DNA of 45,297 bases, taken from Candidatus Parvarchaeota archaeon. GTDB lineage: Archaea; Nanobdellota; Nanobdellia; JAFCGN01. The stretch lies in NCBI GenBank assembly GCA_017609105.1, contig JAFCEQ010000009.1:1-45297 (forward strand), written 5' to 3'. The translations under genes were made by a program, and so were the position numbers. Positions within the stretch are counted from its first letter, which is position 1. Each line of letters starts with the position of its first letter. Positions 32,873 to 40,730 of this stretch are shown here, in pieces. A model generated the notes under the pieces. The model was not told where the DNA came from, did not search any database, and was given only the letters and a program-made list of their open reading frames with translations.

Positions 32873-33086
32873 TGGGGTCGGAGGGATTTGAACCCCCGCC
32901 AACGGGTATCTCCGCGATAATACTAAAACAATGGTTTAGTACTTCGCTGCTCCAGCAAACACTTCATTGGTTCAAAAAAATTTTTTTAACCTCAGTTAAC
33001 CTTCTTTATCACATTTTTTGCGTTTAGTGAAATTATTAATTTTTTTCTCTGGAGCCCGGTATCCTACCAGGTTAGACGACGACCCC
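32873..33086 (-). tRNA. tRNA-Trp (CCA) with a 141-nt intron
   Basis: Exon 1 (33049-33086) runs from GGGGTCG to CTCCAG at position 37. Exon 2 (32873-32907) runs from ACCCGTTGGC to CGACCCC plus discriminator A. The joined molecule has complete acceptor, D, anticodon and T arms with loop CTCCAGA, anticodon CCA; the only oddity is a C-T mismatch at 27-43. The intron (32908-33048) starts after G37, the canonical 37/38 site. GGAG near its 3' end can pair with CTCC of the anticodon loop, leaving 3-nt bulges AGA and ATA, a bulge-helix-bulge. EndA is encoded at 23748-24275. Confidence 0.9.
32908..33048 (-). other. tRNA-Trp intron with internal structure
   Basis: The 141-nt intron is longer than most archaeal tRNA introns. 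It has a GTGATAA box and a CTGA box resembling C and D boxes, a stem of TACTAAA/TTTAGTA closed outside by GCG/CGC, and GCTGGAGC (32949-32956), which is perfectly complementary to GCTCCAG of the anticodon loop. In euryarchaea the tRNA-Trp intron is a known box C/D guide RNA for its own precursor; whether that holds here is inference. Confidence 0.5.
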
Positions 33087-33110
33087 AACTTTCAAATAAA
33101 TTAAAGAAAA

Positions 33111-33121
33111 AAATATTTTAA
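33111..33121 (-). promoter_or_regulatory. TATA element of tRNA-Trp
   Basis: On the minus strand TTTTAAAATATTT is centred about 30 bp upstream of the tRNA 5' end, the expected TATA position. Confidence 0.45.
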
Positions 33122-33170
33122 AAAGATTATCTTTCAATGTTTTAATTATTAATTAATTCTTTATTATTAA

Positions 33171-33188
33171 TTCTTTATTAATAAAGAA
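33171..33188. promoter_or_regulatory. 18-nt perfect palindrome between tRNA-Trp and secE
   Basis: TTCTTTATTAATAAAGAA is a perfect palindrome in the divergent intergenic region, preceded by a partial direct copy (TTCTTTATTATTAA). It could be an operator for a dimeric regulator or a weak bidirectional terminator; in AT-rich DNA chance is also possible. Confidence 0.3.
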
Positions 33189-33289
33189 AAGAGAATCATT
33201 AAATTTATAAAGAAAACAATTATGAAAAAAATTATTATTAAATTATTTAAATCATTAATGAACTAAACTTGTTAAGGGAGACATAAAAA

Positions 33290-33505
33290 ATGAGTTTTAT
33301 AAAAAAATTAAAAATAAAAAAAATTGGTAAAAACTTAAAGCATAATTTGCTTGAGTATAAGAGAGTGATTAAAATCAGTAAAAAACCAAGTAAAAAAGAG
33401 TTTGAAGAAGTTTTAAAAATCACTGGTGTTGGAATGATTTTAATTGGTTTCATAGGATTTATTATTCAATTATTTGTTCAGTTAATAGAAGGTGTTTTCG
33501 GATGA
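33290..33505 (+). CDS. secE: Protein translocase subunit SecE (Sec61 gamma)
   Basis: SecE is the single-helix subunit that clamps SecY in the Sec translocon. The amphipathic part EYKRVIKISKKPSKKEFEEV is followed by one membrane helix (about residues 46-66: GVGMILIGFIGFIIQLFVQL). The length (71 aa) is typical. A GGGAG motif precedes the ATG by 9 bases. It overlaps spt5 by 4 bp (ATGA), so the two are translationally coupled, the order conserved across archaea and bacteria. TGA stop. Confidence 0.95.
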   Translation: MSFIKKLKIKKIGKNLKHNLLEYKRVIKISKKPSKKEFEEVLKITGVGMILIGFIGFIIQLFVQLIEGVFG

Positions 33506-33951
33506 TTTACGCAGTTAGAATTACAGCAGGAAGAGCTAATCAAGTTATTGACAAGCTTTTAGCGCTTGCTAAAAAAGGAAGAAGTAAGATTCATTCAATA
33601 CTCGCTCCTCCTGGAGTGAAAGGATATGTTTTTGTTGAAGCAGATTCAAGAGATGATGTAGTGTCTTCAATTTATGGTATTAGTTATGCTAAAGGAGTTA
33701 TTAGTGGTAATGTGAGCATGAAGGAAATTGAGCATTTCCTTGAACCAACAAAGATTCAAATAAAGATTAACAAAAATGATATTGTTGAATTAATAAGCGG
33801 GCCTTTCAAAGGCGAGAAAGCAAGAGTAACGCGAGTGAATAAATTAAAAGAAGAAATTGTTGTGGAATTGCTTGAAGCAGCAGTTCCAATACCAGTAACA
33901 GTAACTCTTGATTCAATAAGAATTATTGAACACAAATCAGAGGAAGATTAA
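33502..33951 (+). CDS. spt5: Transcription elongation factor Spt5 (NusG homologue)
   Basis: The N-terminal NGN domain (YAVRITAGRANQVIDKLL, then PPGVKGYVFVEA) binds the RNA polymerase clamp and Spt4, and the C-terminal KOW domain starts at about residue 93 (NDIVELISGPFKGEKARVTRV). The length of 149 aa is standard for archaeal Spt5. Its partner Spt4 is at 10857-11042. In other archaea L11 follows on the same strand; here the L11 operon is on the opposite strand across tRNA-Trp. Confidence 0.96.
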   Translation: MIYAVRITAGRANQVIDKLLALAKKGRSKIHSILAPPGVKGYVFVEADSRDDVVSSIYGISYAKGVISGNVSMKEIEHFLEPTKIQIKINKNDIVELISGPFKGEKARVTRVNKLKEEIVVELLEAAVPIPVTVTLDSIRIIEHKSEED

Positions 33952-34349
33952 TCTTCCTCTTTCTTAAACCATGTTTCTTTTAAACAATTGTTTTTCTTAA
34001 AGAAAGGATTTTTGTATAAAGATTTCAAATCAAGGTAAATCGTGCCATAAGTTATAAACTGTTTTTTATCATTCTTTTTTTCATAATGCCCAAGATGTAT
34101 TTTCAAATGCTTTTCTGAAAACGAGCAAGGTTTTTCAACTTTTTTCAAGGTATATTCAAAAATTCCTGGCAAGCAGAGATGGCAATCACTGTTTTGATCT
34201 ATGGAAGCTGCTAAGAATTCAGTTCCTTTCTTGAAATTCAAGAGGAATTCCTCGTTCTCTTCAATAAGAGATTCAAGCTCTTCTCTTTCTTTAATTAATT
34301 TTTTTAAATCATTCCTAACTTTTTGGAATAAAAAATATTCTTCTTCCAT
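33948..34349 (-). CDS. Hypothetical protein with coiled-coil start, 133 aa
   Basis: I do not recognise a family. The first 45 residues are charged helix (FQKVRNDLKKLIKEREELES) with coiled-coil spacing, followed by a compact domain with C57-HLC60 and a further Cys pair at about 73 and 119. The sequence has no signal peptide or membrane helix. A GGAGGGAG Shine-Dalgarno motif precedes the ATG. Its stop overlaps the stop of spt5 by 4 bp, tail to tail. Confidence 0.55.
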   Translation of the reverse strand: MEEEYFLFQKVRNDLKKLIKEREELESLIEENEEFLLNFKKGTEFLAASIDQNSDCHLCLPGIFEYTLKKVEKPCSFSEKHLKIHLGHYEKKNDKKQFITYGTIYLDLKSLYKNPFFKKNNCLKETWFKKEED

Positions 34350-34431
34350 TATCTCCCTCCAAAGACTTTTTTTTCATAAAAAAACGCCTCTAAAAATTAA
34401 GTTAATGCAAGAGTAATTTATAAGAAAAGTT

Positions 34432-34557
34432 ATGGAAAAAACCAATATTATTAAAAAAAGAGAAATGTTTAAAGTAATGAGGTTTTTTTCATTAAACCTT
34501 GCTCTACAAGTTTTTTTAGCAATTCAATTCTTTTTAGCAATGATTCTTAATTCATAA
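34432..34557 (+). CDS. Possible small membrane protein, 41 aa
   Basis: A frame of 41 codons starts MEKTNIIKKREMFKVMRFF and continues into one hydrophobic helix (SLNLALQVFLAIQFFLAMIL) before NS and TAA. The basic N terminus and single helix suggest a small inner-facing membrane peptide. An ATTTATAA element lies about 12 bp upstream, too close for a leaderless start; no Shine-Dalgarno motif is seen. It occupies the otherwise empty 270-bp gap between the 133-residue gene and ftsZ, and only comparison with relatives would settle it. Confidence 0.35.
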   Translation: MEKTNIIKKREMFKVMRFFSLNLALQVFLAIQFFLAMILNS

Positions 34558-34619
34558 AGAATTAATTAAAAAAAAGTATTAATAAAAAATAAAAAAAATG
34601 AAAGGAAGTGATGAAGTTA

Positions 34620-35753
34620 TCACTCGTTAATGAATTTTATTCCTAATTCATTTTCTATTTCTTTTTTTCTTGCTTCTCCGATTGTTTTTTCTTTACCGAA
34701 AATCTGCGGACTTTGAACTCCTGTCACTACTAACATTGCTCTTATAGTGTCATGCAAGTCAGGACTTACTTGAGCTCCCCAAATAATTTTTGCATCAGGG
34801 TCTAAGCGTGCGCTTATTGTTTCAACAACTTCTCTTGATTCATCAAGAGTCATGCTTGAACCGCCAATAACATTGATTAAAGCTCCTGTCGCACCGCTTA
34901 TATCCACGTCAAGCAATGGGTTATTAATTGCTTTTTCAACAGCTTCAATAGCTCTATTCTCTGTGTCGCTTTCACCCACGCCAATCATTGCAACTCCTCC
35001 TTCTTGCATTACTGCTCTAATATCAGCGAAGTCCAAGTTAATTAAACCTGGTTTCGTAACTAATTCAGCAATTCCTTTAACTGCGTTTGTAAGGATTTCA
35101 TCAGCAACTTTGAACGCCATGTGCAATGGCAAGTCAGGTGCAATCTCTAATAATTTGTCATTAGGTATTACAATTAATGTGTCTACATTGTCTTCAAGTT
35201 CTTCCAATCCCTCCATCGCATTATCCATTCTACTCTTGCCTTCTATGTGGAAAGGAAGTGTTACAATCCCTACTGTTAATGCACCTGATTTTCTTGCTAT
35301 TTCAGAAATCACTGGTGCTGCGCCTGTTCCTGTTCCTCCTCCAAGACCGCAAGTGACAAAAACCATGTCGCTTCCTTGCACTAATTGTTTAACATCTTGT
35401 TCGCTCTCTCTTGCTGCTTCTCTTCCAACAGTTGGGTCTGCTCCAGCCCCAAGACCTGCTGTTAATTCTTTTCCTATAAGCATTTTTTTGTCAGCAATAG
35501 AACACAATAAATCTTGGGCGTCAGTATTAACAACCACCAATTCAGCTCCTTTTATTCCCACTTCACTCATTCTTGTTATTGTATTGCATCCTGCGCCACC
35601 AACACCAATTACTTTAATAGCTGTTTTCTTTTGTGCTAATAGTTCTTCAAGTTCAGCGTCAACATCTCTTGTTTTGCTCACATCAGGTCTTGGTGCTTTA
35701 ATTCCTTCAAATTTTTTTGTTTTTTCCATAACATTTCCAATTATTGATTCCAT
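34620..35753 (-). CDS. ftsZ: Cell division GTPase FtsZ
   Basis: FtsZ polymerises into the division ring. The GTP-binding tubulin signature GLGGGTGTGAAP, the start motif GVGGAGCNTITRM and the T7 loop region NLDFADIRAVMQEGG are all present, with the C-terminal domain complete. I set the start at the ATG at 35753 because GAGGGG lies 7 bases upstream; an in-frame TTG lies inside that stretch. The N terminus before the core (about 40 residues) is typical of archaeal FtsZ. TGA stop. Confidence 0.96.
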   Translation of the reverse strand: MESIIGNVMEKTKKFEGIKAPRPDVSKTRDVDAELEELLAQKKTAIKVIGVGGAGCNTITRMSEVGIKGAELVVVNTDAQDLLCSIADKKMLIGKELTAGLGAGADPTVGREAARESEQDVKQLVQGSDMVFVTCGLGGGTGTGAAPVISEIARKSGALTVGIVTLPFHIEGKSRMDNAMEGLEELEDNVDTLIVIPNDKLLEIAPDLPLHMAFKVADEILTNAVKGIAELVTKPGLINLDFADIRAVMQEGGVAMIGVGESDTENRAIEAVEKAINNPLLDVDISGATGALINVIGGSSMTLDESREVVETISARLDPDAKIIWGAQVSPDLHDTIRAMLVVTGVQSPQIFGKEKTIGEARKKEIENELGIKFINE

Positions 35754-35768
35754 AATAATTCCCCTCAA

Positions 35769-36148
35769 TCATTAATTTATTTTTTTACAATAAAATTTAT
35801 TTATTATTGTAAATAAATAAATTGGTTTTTAATAGTATTAACTAATAACTAAAATAGTCCTTTTCTTTTATAATTATTATGGTAATAAAGGTAAAAAGTA
35901 TTGTAAAAAAATAATGAGTGAAATTAATTTTTTTCAATACCCCTTTATTTCCTATGGAACTGTGTTTTGCATAAAATTTTTTGGTTAAAAACCCAGAATT
36001 GCGATTAACTAAACTCTTTAATAATTATTTAATAATTATAGTATTAAAAATTAATAATAATTATTAAAAATTAAGTTAAGCATTAAAAATTAAGTTAAGC
36101 ATTAATGTTAAGAATATAAACAAATCTTATTTTGCTTCTTTTTTAGTT
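35769..36148. other. 380-bp AT-rich gap between FKBP and ftsZ, no gene
   Basis: I see no convincing gene. Two exact 19-nt tandem copies of ATTAAAAATTAAGTTAAGC lie at 36063-36100, and a partial third follows. The ftsZ promoter should lie in the right-to-left stretch just above 35760, but no single TATA box stands out in this composition. A 24-codon frame beginning at 35913 has no support beyond its length. Confidence 0.6.
36063..36100. repeat. 19-nt tandem repeat, two copies
   Basis: ATTAAAAATTAAGTTAAGC is repeated exactly at 36063-36081 and 36082-36100, followed by ATTAATGTTAAG, about 50 bp from the FKBP stop. It lies in noncoding DNA and may be replication slippage. Confidence 0.9.
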
Positions 36149-36829
36149 TCATTTTTTGCTTCTTTTTTTTGCTTTTGTTTCTTCTGCTTTGGTTCTCTCT
36201 TTTTTCTTAACTTCTTCATTTTTTGCTTCAATTTTTTCTGCTTCTACTTCAATCTTTAAATTCGCGTATTCTTTTAAGTCCTTGTTAATGATTTTCTCAA
36301 AATATTTTAGCATTTCTTTATTTATTCCTTTTATTATTATTTTGTTTTTCTTGCCTGTTACTATTGTGTATAATGTTTTTGGAAGCCCTAATCTCGCATT
36401 AATAATTGTTTCTATTTTCTCTTTAGTGTCTCTTATTTCTTTTAAAATCTTAACATCATAAATAACTTCTTTGCCTGCTAAGGGATTATTAAAATCAACA
36501 ATAACTCTTCCTCCACTAACGCTTCTAACAATTCCTTGCTTATCATTTATTGTAAGCATTAATCCCGGGACAGGAGATATTTTTTGTTTTTTGAATTCAC
36601 TAATTGGAATTAATTTAAGCAAGTTTGAATTTCTTTTTCCAAATGCTTTAATAGGAGGTATTATAACAGTGTAATTATCTCCTACTTCGTGTTTTTCAAA
36701 AGTCTCGTCTAAACCAGGTATTACATACCTTGCTCCTGAAATAATGTTAATTTCTGCTTTGTCAAAAACGCGATTATTTGCTTTAGTTTTAGCAATGTAA
36801 GATATCCTAATGAATGTTCCTTTTTTCAT
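36149..36829 (-). CDS. FKBP-type peptidyl-prolyl isomerase, long archaeal form
   Basis: The FKBP fold is recognisable from FIRISYIAKTKANNRVFDKA, YVIPGLDETFEKHEVGD and VDFNNPLAGKEVIYDV, the last being the SlyD/archaeal signature after the insert-in-flap chaperone domain. A C-terminal domain (about residues 145-200) follows, as in the 26-kDa archaeal class, and then a Lys/Glu/Ala tail ending AKKRSKK. The enzyme speeds proline isomerisation and acts as a folding helper. Part of its tail is copied downstream of aIF2-gamma. TGA stop. Confidence 0.9.
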   Translation of the reverse strand: MKKGTFIRISYIAKTKANNRVFDKAEINIISGARYVIPGLDETFEKHEVGDNYTVIIPPIKAFGKRNSNLLKLIPISEFKKQKISPVPGLMLTINDKQGIVRSVSGGRVIVDFNNPLAGKEVIYDVKILKEIRDTKEKIETIINARLGLPKTLYTIVTGKKNKIIIKGINKEMLKYFEKIINKDLKEYANLKIEVEAEKIEAKNEEVKKKERTKAEETKAKKRSKK

Positions 36830-36885
36830 GAATACACCTCAAATAAAATAAAAAAAGAGAAAAAAAGAGGATTTTATATACTTAC

Positions 36886-37200
36886 TTATTCTTCTTTATT
36901 TTTTGGGTTTTTGATTTCTTTTCCTTTGCTTACAAGTGTTAAACTTATTGTTGAAACGTTCAATTTTCCGCCTTCTTTTCCTTCAAGTTGTTGTGTTCCG
37001 ATTTCTATAGGATTTATTTCAAGATTGTTTTCCATGAACCTGTTTTTTACAATCTCTGCAACATCTACTGCTTTGCTGATTGCTCTTCCTCGTGCTTTCA
37101 CATGCACTTTTTCAGCTCCGTTTTGGAACTGTGTTATAATTGCCAAGACATAATTCATAGGCGGTTTTGAACCAATAAACACTGTATTATCGTTTGTCAT
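36886..37200 (-). CDS. albA: DNA/RNA-binding protein Alba
   Basis: Alba is a small abundant chromatin and RNA-binding dimer. The motif [18 protein letters not shown] includes the lysine that is acetylated in some archaea, and [20 protein letters not shown] is the helix that lines the groove. The start is the ATG of MTNDNTV (37200), preceded by GAGGTG 9 bases upstream, not the further in-frame codon at 37239. The length is 104 aa after the adjusted start. It is the only chromatin protein seen here. Confidence 0.95.
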   Translation of the reverse strand: MTNDNTVFIGSKPPMNYVLAIITQFQNGAEKVHVKARGRAISKAVDVAEIVKNRFMENNLEINPIEIGTQQLEGKEGGKLNVSTISLTLVSKGKEIKNPKNKEE

Positions 37201-37390
37201 TGTTTTTACACCTCTAATTTTTTTGTAAATTGTTAACACTATTCGTGTATTATTATGTGTTTATAAAGTTAACATTTATAAAAATTTGTGAAAAACATTG
37301 TAATGAATCCTAATTAATTTTTTTAAAGTAAAAAATACTATTAAAATACTTTTAAACTAAGATTAAAAAAAGTTTATTATTAAAAAGAAG

Positions 37391-38257
37391 TTATTCTACA
37401 ACTACTCTCCCTTTTATCATGAAAGACCATTTTATGGGTAAACTTATAACTTCTGTTCTTACACATTTGTCATATAAACAATATCCTTGAAGCCCGTTAT
37501 TTGTTGTGCAACTCGTGTAACTTGTTACTGGAAGGTGCTCGCATTTTGTTCCACTGCAATGCTCTGGATTCGTTTTTTTGCAAATACAAGTGCCTTCTGC
37601 TACATTACCTTTATTGCAAGAGTCTTTAAAAGTGTAGGAATCTAAAGTAAAGGAACTGCAGCCATCACTTTTATCTAAGCATGAAAAAACTCCTATTTTA
37701 TTTTTATCAATGTATTCGCAATCATTTGTTTCAACTTCATAGCCTGAAGGGCAAATACAATAAGGTTTTTTTTCTCCATCAATGATTGTTCCTGTTGTAA
37801 GACAAGTTTTTTCTTTATTTTTATCAGCATCATCAAAAACGCATGAACCCCCATATGAAATACAAGCATACCCTAAATCATTATCTGTTGGCAAAATCGT
37901 GATTGCATAACAATTGCCGTTTACATTATAGGGTTGAACTTCTTGTTCAATACTGTTTTCTTCAGAAAGCACGCATAAATCTTGAGTGCAGGGGTTTCCA
38001 TCATCACAATCCTCTGAGGATAAACATTCTATGACATTATCATTATCTGGTTCGCAAGTTATACTGCACTCAGTTTCAGTGCATGGTGATTCAAAAGTTA
38101 TTAATCTTTGTTTATTAAGAGTTCTTGTGCGTTCAATTAAATTGTGTGAATTATTTATTAAATGAATAGTGAAAACTAATGTTATTATTAAAAGCAAGAT
38201 GCTTGCTTGCACTAAACTAATTTTTTTCATTTCCTTGTTTAAACCAATTTTTTTCAT
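37391..38257 (-). CDS. Cys-rich extracellular protein, single N-terminal helix
   Basis: The protein has an N-terminal membrane helix (about SLVQASILLLIITLVFTIHL) and a Cys-rich ectodomain containing ECLSSEDCDDGNPCTQDLC, a disulfide motif common in secreted proteins, plus further Cys-rich stretches. It may be held on the outer face by the helix. The start region contains a 27-nt in-frame duplication that repeats KEMKKI, so the ATG may be at 38257 or 38230. It is the last gene of the minus-strand pilin-like cluster. I recognise no catalytic motif. Confidence 0.6.
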   Translation of the reverse strand: MKKIGLNKEMKKISLVQASILLLIITLVFTIHLINNSHNLIERTRTLNKQRLITFESPCTETECSITCEPDNDNVIECLSSEDCDDGNPCTQDLCVLSEENSIEQEVQPYNVNGNCYAITILPTDNDLGYACISYGGSCVFDDADKNKEKTCLTTGTIIDGEKKPYCICPSGYEVETNDCEYIDKNKIGVFSCLDKSDGCSSFTLDSYTFKDSCNKGNVAEGTCICKKTNPEHCSGTKCEHLPVTSYTSCTTNNGLQGYCLYDKCVRTEVISLPIKWSFMIKGRVVVE

Positions 38258-38307
38258 TTCCTTCAATTCTTGAAAACATTTTTTTTATTTAATCATTAAG
38301 TTAATCC

Positions 38308-40131
38308 TTAACAATAATCATCATTTTCATTTGCATAACAGTCAAAATCATTATCAATATCTTCTTTATGCGTTCCTGCTGGGCAACTCGCAGCATCTCC
38401 TATTACTATATTAATAGCACACCCAGTTCCTTGATAACCTTCGCTTGTTACGTAATGCACTACTTCAAACCCGTCTTTTAAACATTTTTCAGCATCAAGT
38501 TCTTGCGTTACACTATCAAAATAAGTATCATTAATGCAAGCATGATCATTACAATCCATTTCAACACCAAGAGTGCATACTCCTCCACAATCTATTCCCT
38601 CCTCTCCTTTATCCTGAAAGTTGTTATAACAACTTTGTGTTGCAGTAATGCAAGTCATTCCTTCGCTCAAATCGCATGAAATGCTTTTGCAGGTTTTTCC
38701 TGTTATTGAATCAGTGTAAGTTAATCCTTGACACCCTGCTGTAGCATTAATATCCATTATGTTAATATTCCAGGTTATTCCTGCTGTTTTCCTATTTAAT
38801 TGATCTTCAAAAGAATAAAATTCTGGACTTGTTATTTCATCAATTAAATCAGAAAGAATAGCTTGACTCACAAGTCTTGAAGCATATTCCTCGCAAGTAA
38901 TTCCTGATTCAAAATTCCCATTTTCATCTTGCGCTCCGCATTTAGTACTATCACATAATGAACCGTCACTCGCAACATTTCTTGCTTTTGAATACGAGCT
39001 ATCATAAACAACGAACAATTGTTCTGATTCCTCGCCATAACCATTAAAAAACTTCCATACTCCTGATTCATCTGCGTTTGTTCTTGCGCATGGAAGAGTA
39101 GTTATAATAGGGTTTTCATTATCATCATTAATGTAAAATTGTTCTGGACAATTCCCTTTAAAATACTTGTTACAAAAAGCAGTTGCTTCGTCTCCAGTTC
39201 GTTCTAATTTTGTTGTTGTTGTGCTTAGAAAAGCGCTTCTCCAATCATATTTTGCATAGCATTTTCTTCCGTAATTCTTGGTTTGCCCGCAAGTTGTTAA
39301 TGCAATCATGAATTTGCCGAATCTTGAATTAATATAATTTTTTATAGCATAATCAATCCATGAATCGCCTTCCTCGCCATAGCCTCCTGAAACAAAATCT
39401 TTTGCAAGAACATACATTTTTAGTAATTCATTAAAATCTTTTATTTTTATTGCAGTTTTGAAAGTATAATTTATTATTTTCTCTTTATTCACTGAATAAC
39501 TAATTGTTTGTTCTCTTAAAGTTTTAGGAATAAAAATAACTTCTAAATACCAATTAGGTGAATAACTATTATTAAGAGTTAAAGAATCATCATAATAATA
39601 ATCAGTTATTTTTGCTTCATATTTTAAGCAATTCGTTGGTGGAATCTCAGGATTCATATTGCTTAATTTTGAACAAATCTTGTCATCTGCTTTGCTGAAA
39701 TAAGTGTTCAAATATTTTTCAATAGTTCCAATAATTTCTTCAAGAGATGGAACGCATTCCTTATCATAATTCTTCCAATATGAAAAAGTGTCTTCAGGAA
39801 TAAAATCTTGTGTTTTCAGGATGGAATCCTCTCTTAATACTTCAGGTATTTCAGAAGATTTAGTGCTGTAAAACCCGCATTCTGTATTAATAGTAAGACA
39901 TCCTCCTCTGCTTCCTGCCATGAATGATGCGTAATCAGTTGCGTACATTCTTTCTTGGTCTTCAAGATATTTTATTTGCTCTGAAGTGCTCATTGACTCG
40001 CCAATGTATTGTTTTATTGTTGATGTCCTGCCAACAGTTGCATCTAAATAATAAACCCCTCCTATTGCTAAACCAATCATGAGTATTTGCGCAAACATTA
40101 TTAAGTATTCTTCCGCACCTTTCTTATTCAT
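38308..40131 (-). CDS. Large pilin-like surface protein, 607 aa
   Basis: The start MNKKG-AEEYLIMFAQILMIG has the KKG/AE context of class III (prepilin-type) signal peptides followed by a hydrophobic helix. The ectodomain is more than 550 residues long and rich in cysteine. Near the C terminus QDKGEEGIDCGGVC, a motif recurring in archaeal secreted proteins, is followed by MDCNDHACINDTYFD. Such a large head on a pilin leader suggests an adhesive or structural role. It lies 3 bp behind the 182-residue pilin-like gene and upstream of the Cys-rich protein. Confidence 0.65.
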   Translation of the reverse strand: MNKKGAEEYLIMFAQILMIGLAIGGVYYLDATVGRTSTIKQYIGESMSTSEQIKYLEDQERMYATDYASFMAGSRGGCLTINTECGFYSTKSSEIPEVLREDSILKTQDFIPEDTFSYWKNYDKECVPSLEEIIGTIEKYLNTYFSKADDKICSKLSNMNPEIPPTNCLKYEAKITDYYYDDSLTLNNSYSPNWYLEVIFIPKTLREQTISYSVNKEKIINYTFKTAIKIKDFNELLKMYVLAKDFVSGGYGEEGDSWIDYAIKNYINSRFGKFMIALTTCGQTKNYGRKCYAKYDWRSAFLSTTTTKLERTGDEATAFCNKYFKGNCPEQFYINDDNENPIITTLPCARTNADESGVWKFFNGYGEESEQLFVVYDSSYSKARNVASDGSLCDSTKCGAQDENGNFESGITCEEYASRLVSQAILSDLIDEITSPEFYSFEDQLNRKTAGITWNINIMDINATAGCQGLTYTDSITGKTCKSISCDLSEGMTCITATQSCYNNFQDKGEEGIDCGGVCTLGVEMDCNDHACINDTYFDSVTQELDAEKCLKDGFEVVHYVTSEGYQGTGCAINIVIGDAASCPAGTHKEDIDNDFDCYANENDDYC

Positions 40132-40134
40132 TTT

Positions 40135-40683
40135 TTAGTTTCCCCCCGCATTATCAATTATGTATAAAATAATTGCTTCTTTTTCTTGCTCTGCTAAATA
40201 AGGACTAAAAAGTTCTACCCTGCAATTGCTTGCAGTACCATAAACATTTAAGTTTCTTCTATTCGCAGAATATTTTTCAATAAAATCCTGCGCTTCTAAG
40301 CATTCATCAGCATAACAAATATAAAAATCAGCGTTTTCACTGAATACAGGCATTAAACGAATTAAATTAATTGATTCCTCCCAAGGAGTAATGCTTCCTT
40401 CTATTTTTCCGTTATCATCTATTGAAATCCCGTAAAACTCTAAAAGACGTTCATAATTAATGTTATCAGAAAGAACTCTTCCTGTTGTTCCTCTTCTTGA
40501 ATAATCTCCTGATAAAATATTGTTTAAAATAGTTTCGCAGGAAAGTTGCACTGATTTATCAATTTTTCCTATTGTTGCAGTCCCTGTCATTGAAGTCATA
40601 GTAACCCTATAAGCTATAATCAAGGATACTGAGATTAGCATAAAAATCGCGATTCCTAAAGGACTTGTGCCTTTTTTTTTCAT
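40135..40683 (-). CDS. Pilin-like protein, 182 aa
   Basis: The leader MKKKG-TSPLGIAIFMLISVS resembles a class III signal peptide with a KKG cleavage context and one hydrophobic helix. The head of about 150 residues contains three cysteines (CETIL, CYADEC-type pair) and is otherwise mixed. It is the middle gene of the cluster, with the next gene 3 bp downstream, so co-translation is likely. I recognise no specific family. Confidence 0.6.
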   Translation of the reverse strand: MKKKGTSPLGIAIFMLISVSLIIAYRVTMTSMTGTATIGKIDKSVQLSCETILNNILSGDYSRRGTTGRVLSDNINYERLLEFYGISIDDNGKIEGSITPWEESINLIRLMPVFSENADFYICYADECLEAQDFIEKYSANRRNLNVYGTASNCRVELFSPYLAEQEKEAIILYIIDNAGGN

Positions 40684-40730
40684 TATCTCTTTCCTCTATT
40701 CTTTTATTATTAATTAATAACTCTAATTTT

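Noticed and set aside
33222-33266. 14-codon leader peptide before secE
   Set aside because: It is short, lysine/isoleucine-only in composition and typical of chance frames in AT-rich DNA; no pairing with secE control can be shown.
34852-35775. 307-codon plus-strand frame opposite ftsZ
   Set aside because: It is the antisense shadow of a highly conserved gene; its low-complexity Ser/Pro/Thr composition and lack of promoter or ribosome site give no support.
35913-35987. 24-codon frame in the gap before ftsZ
   Set aside because: It lacks a ribosome site and promoter, and its length is within chance for this composition.
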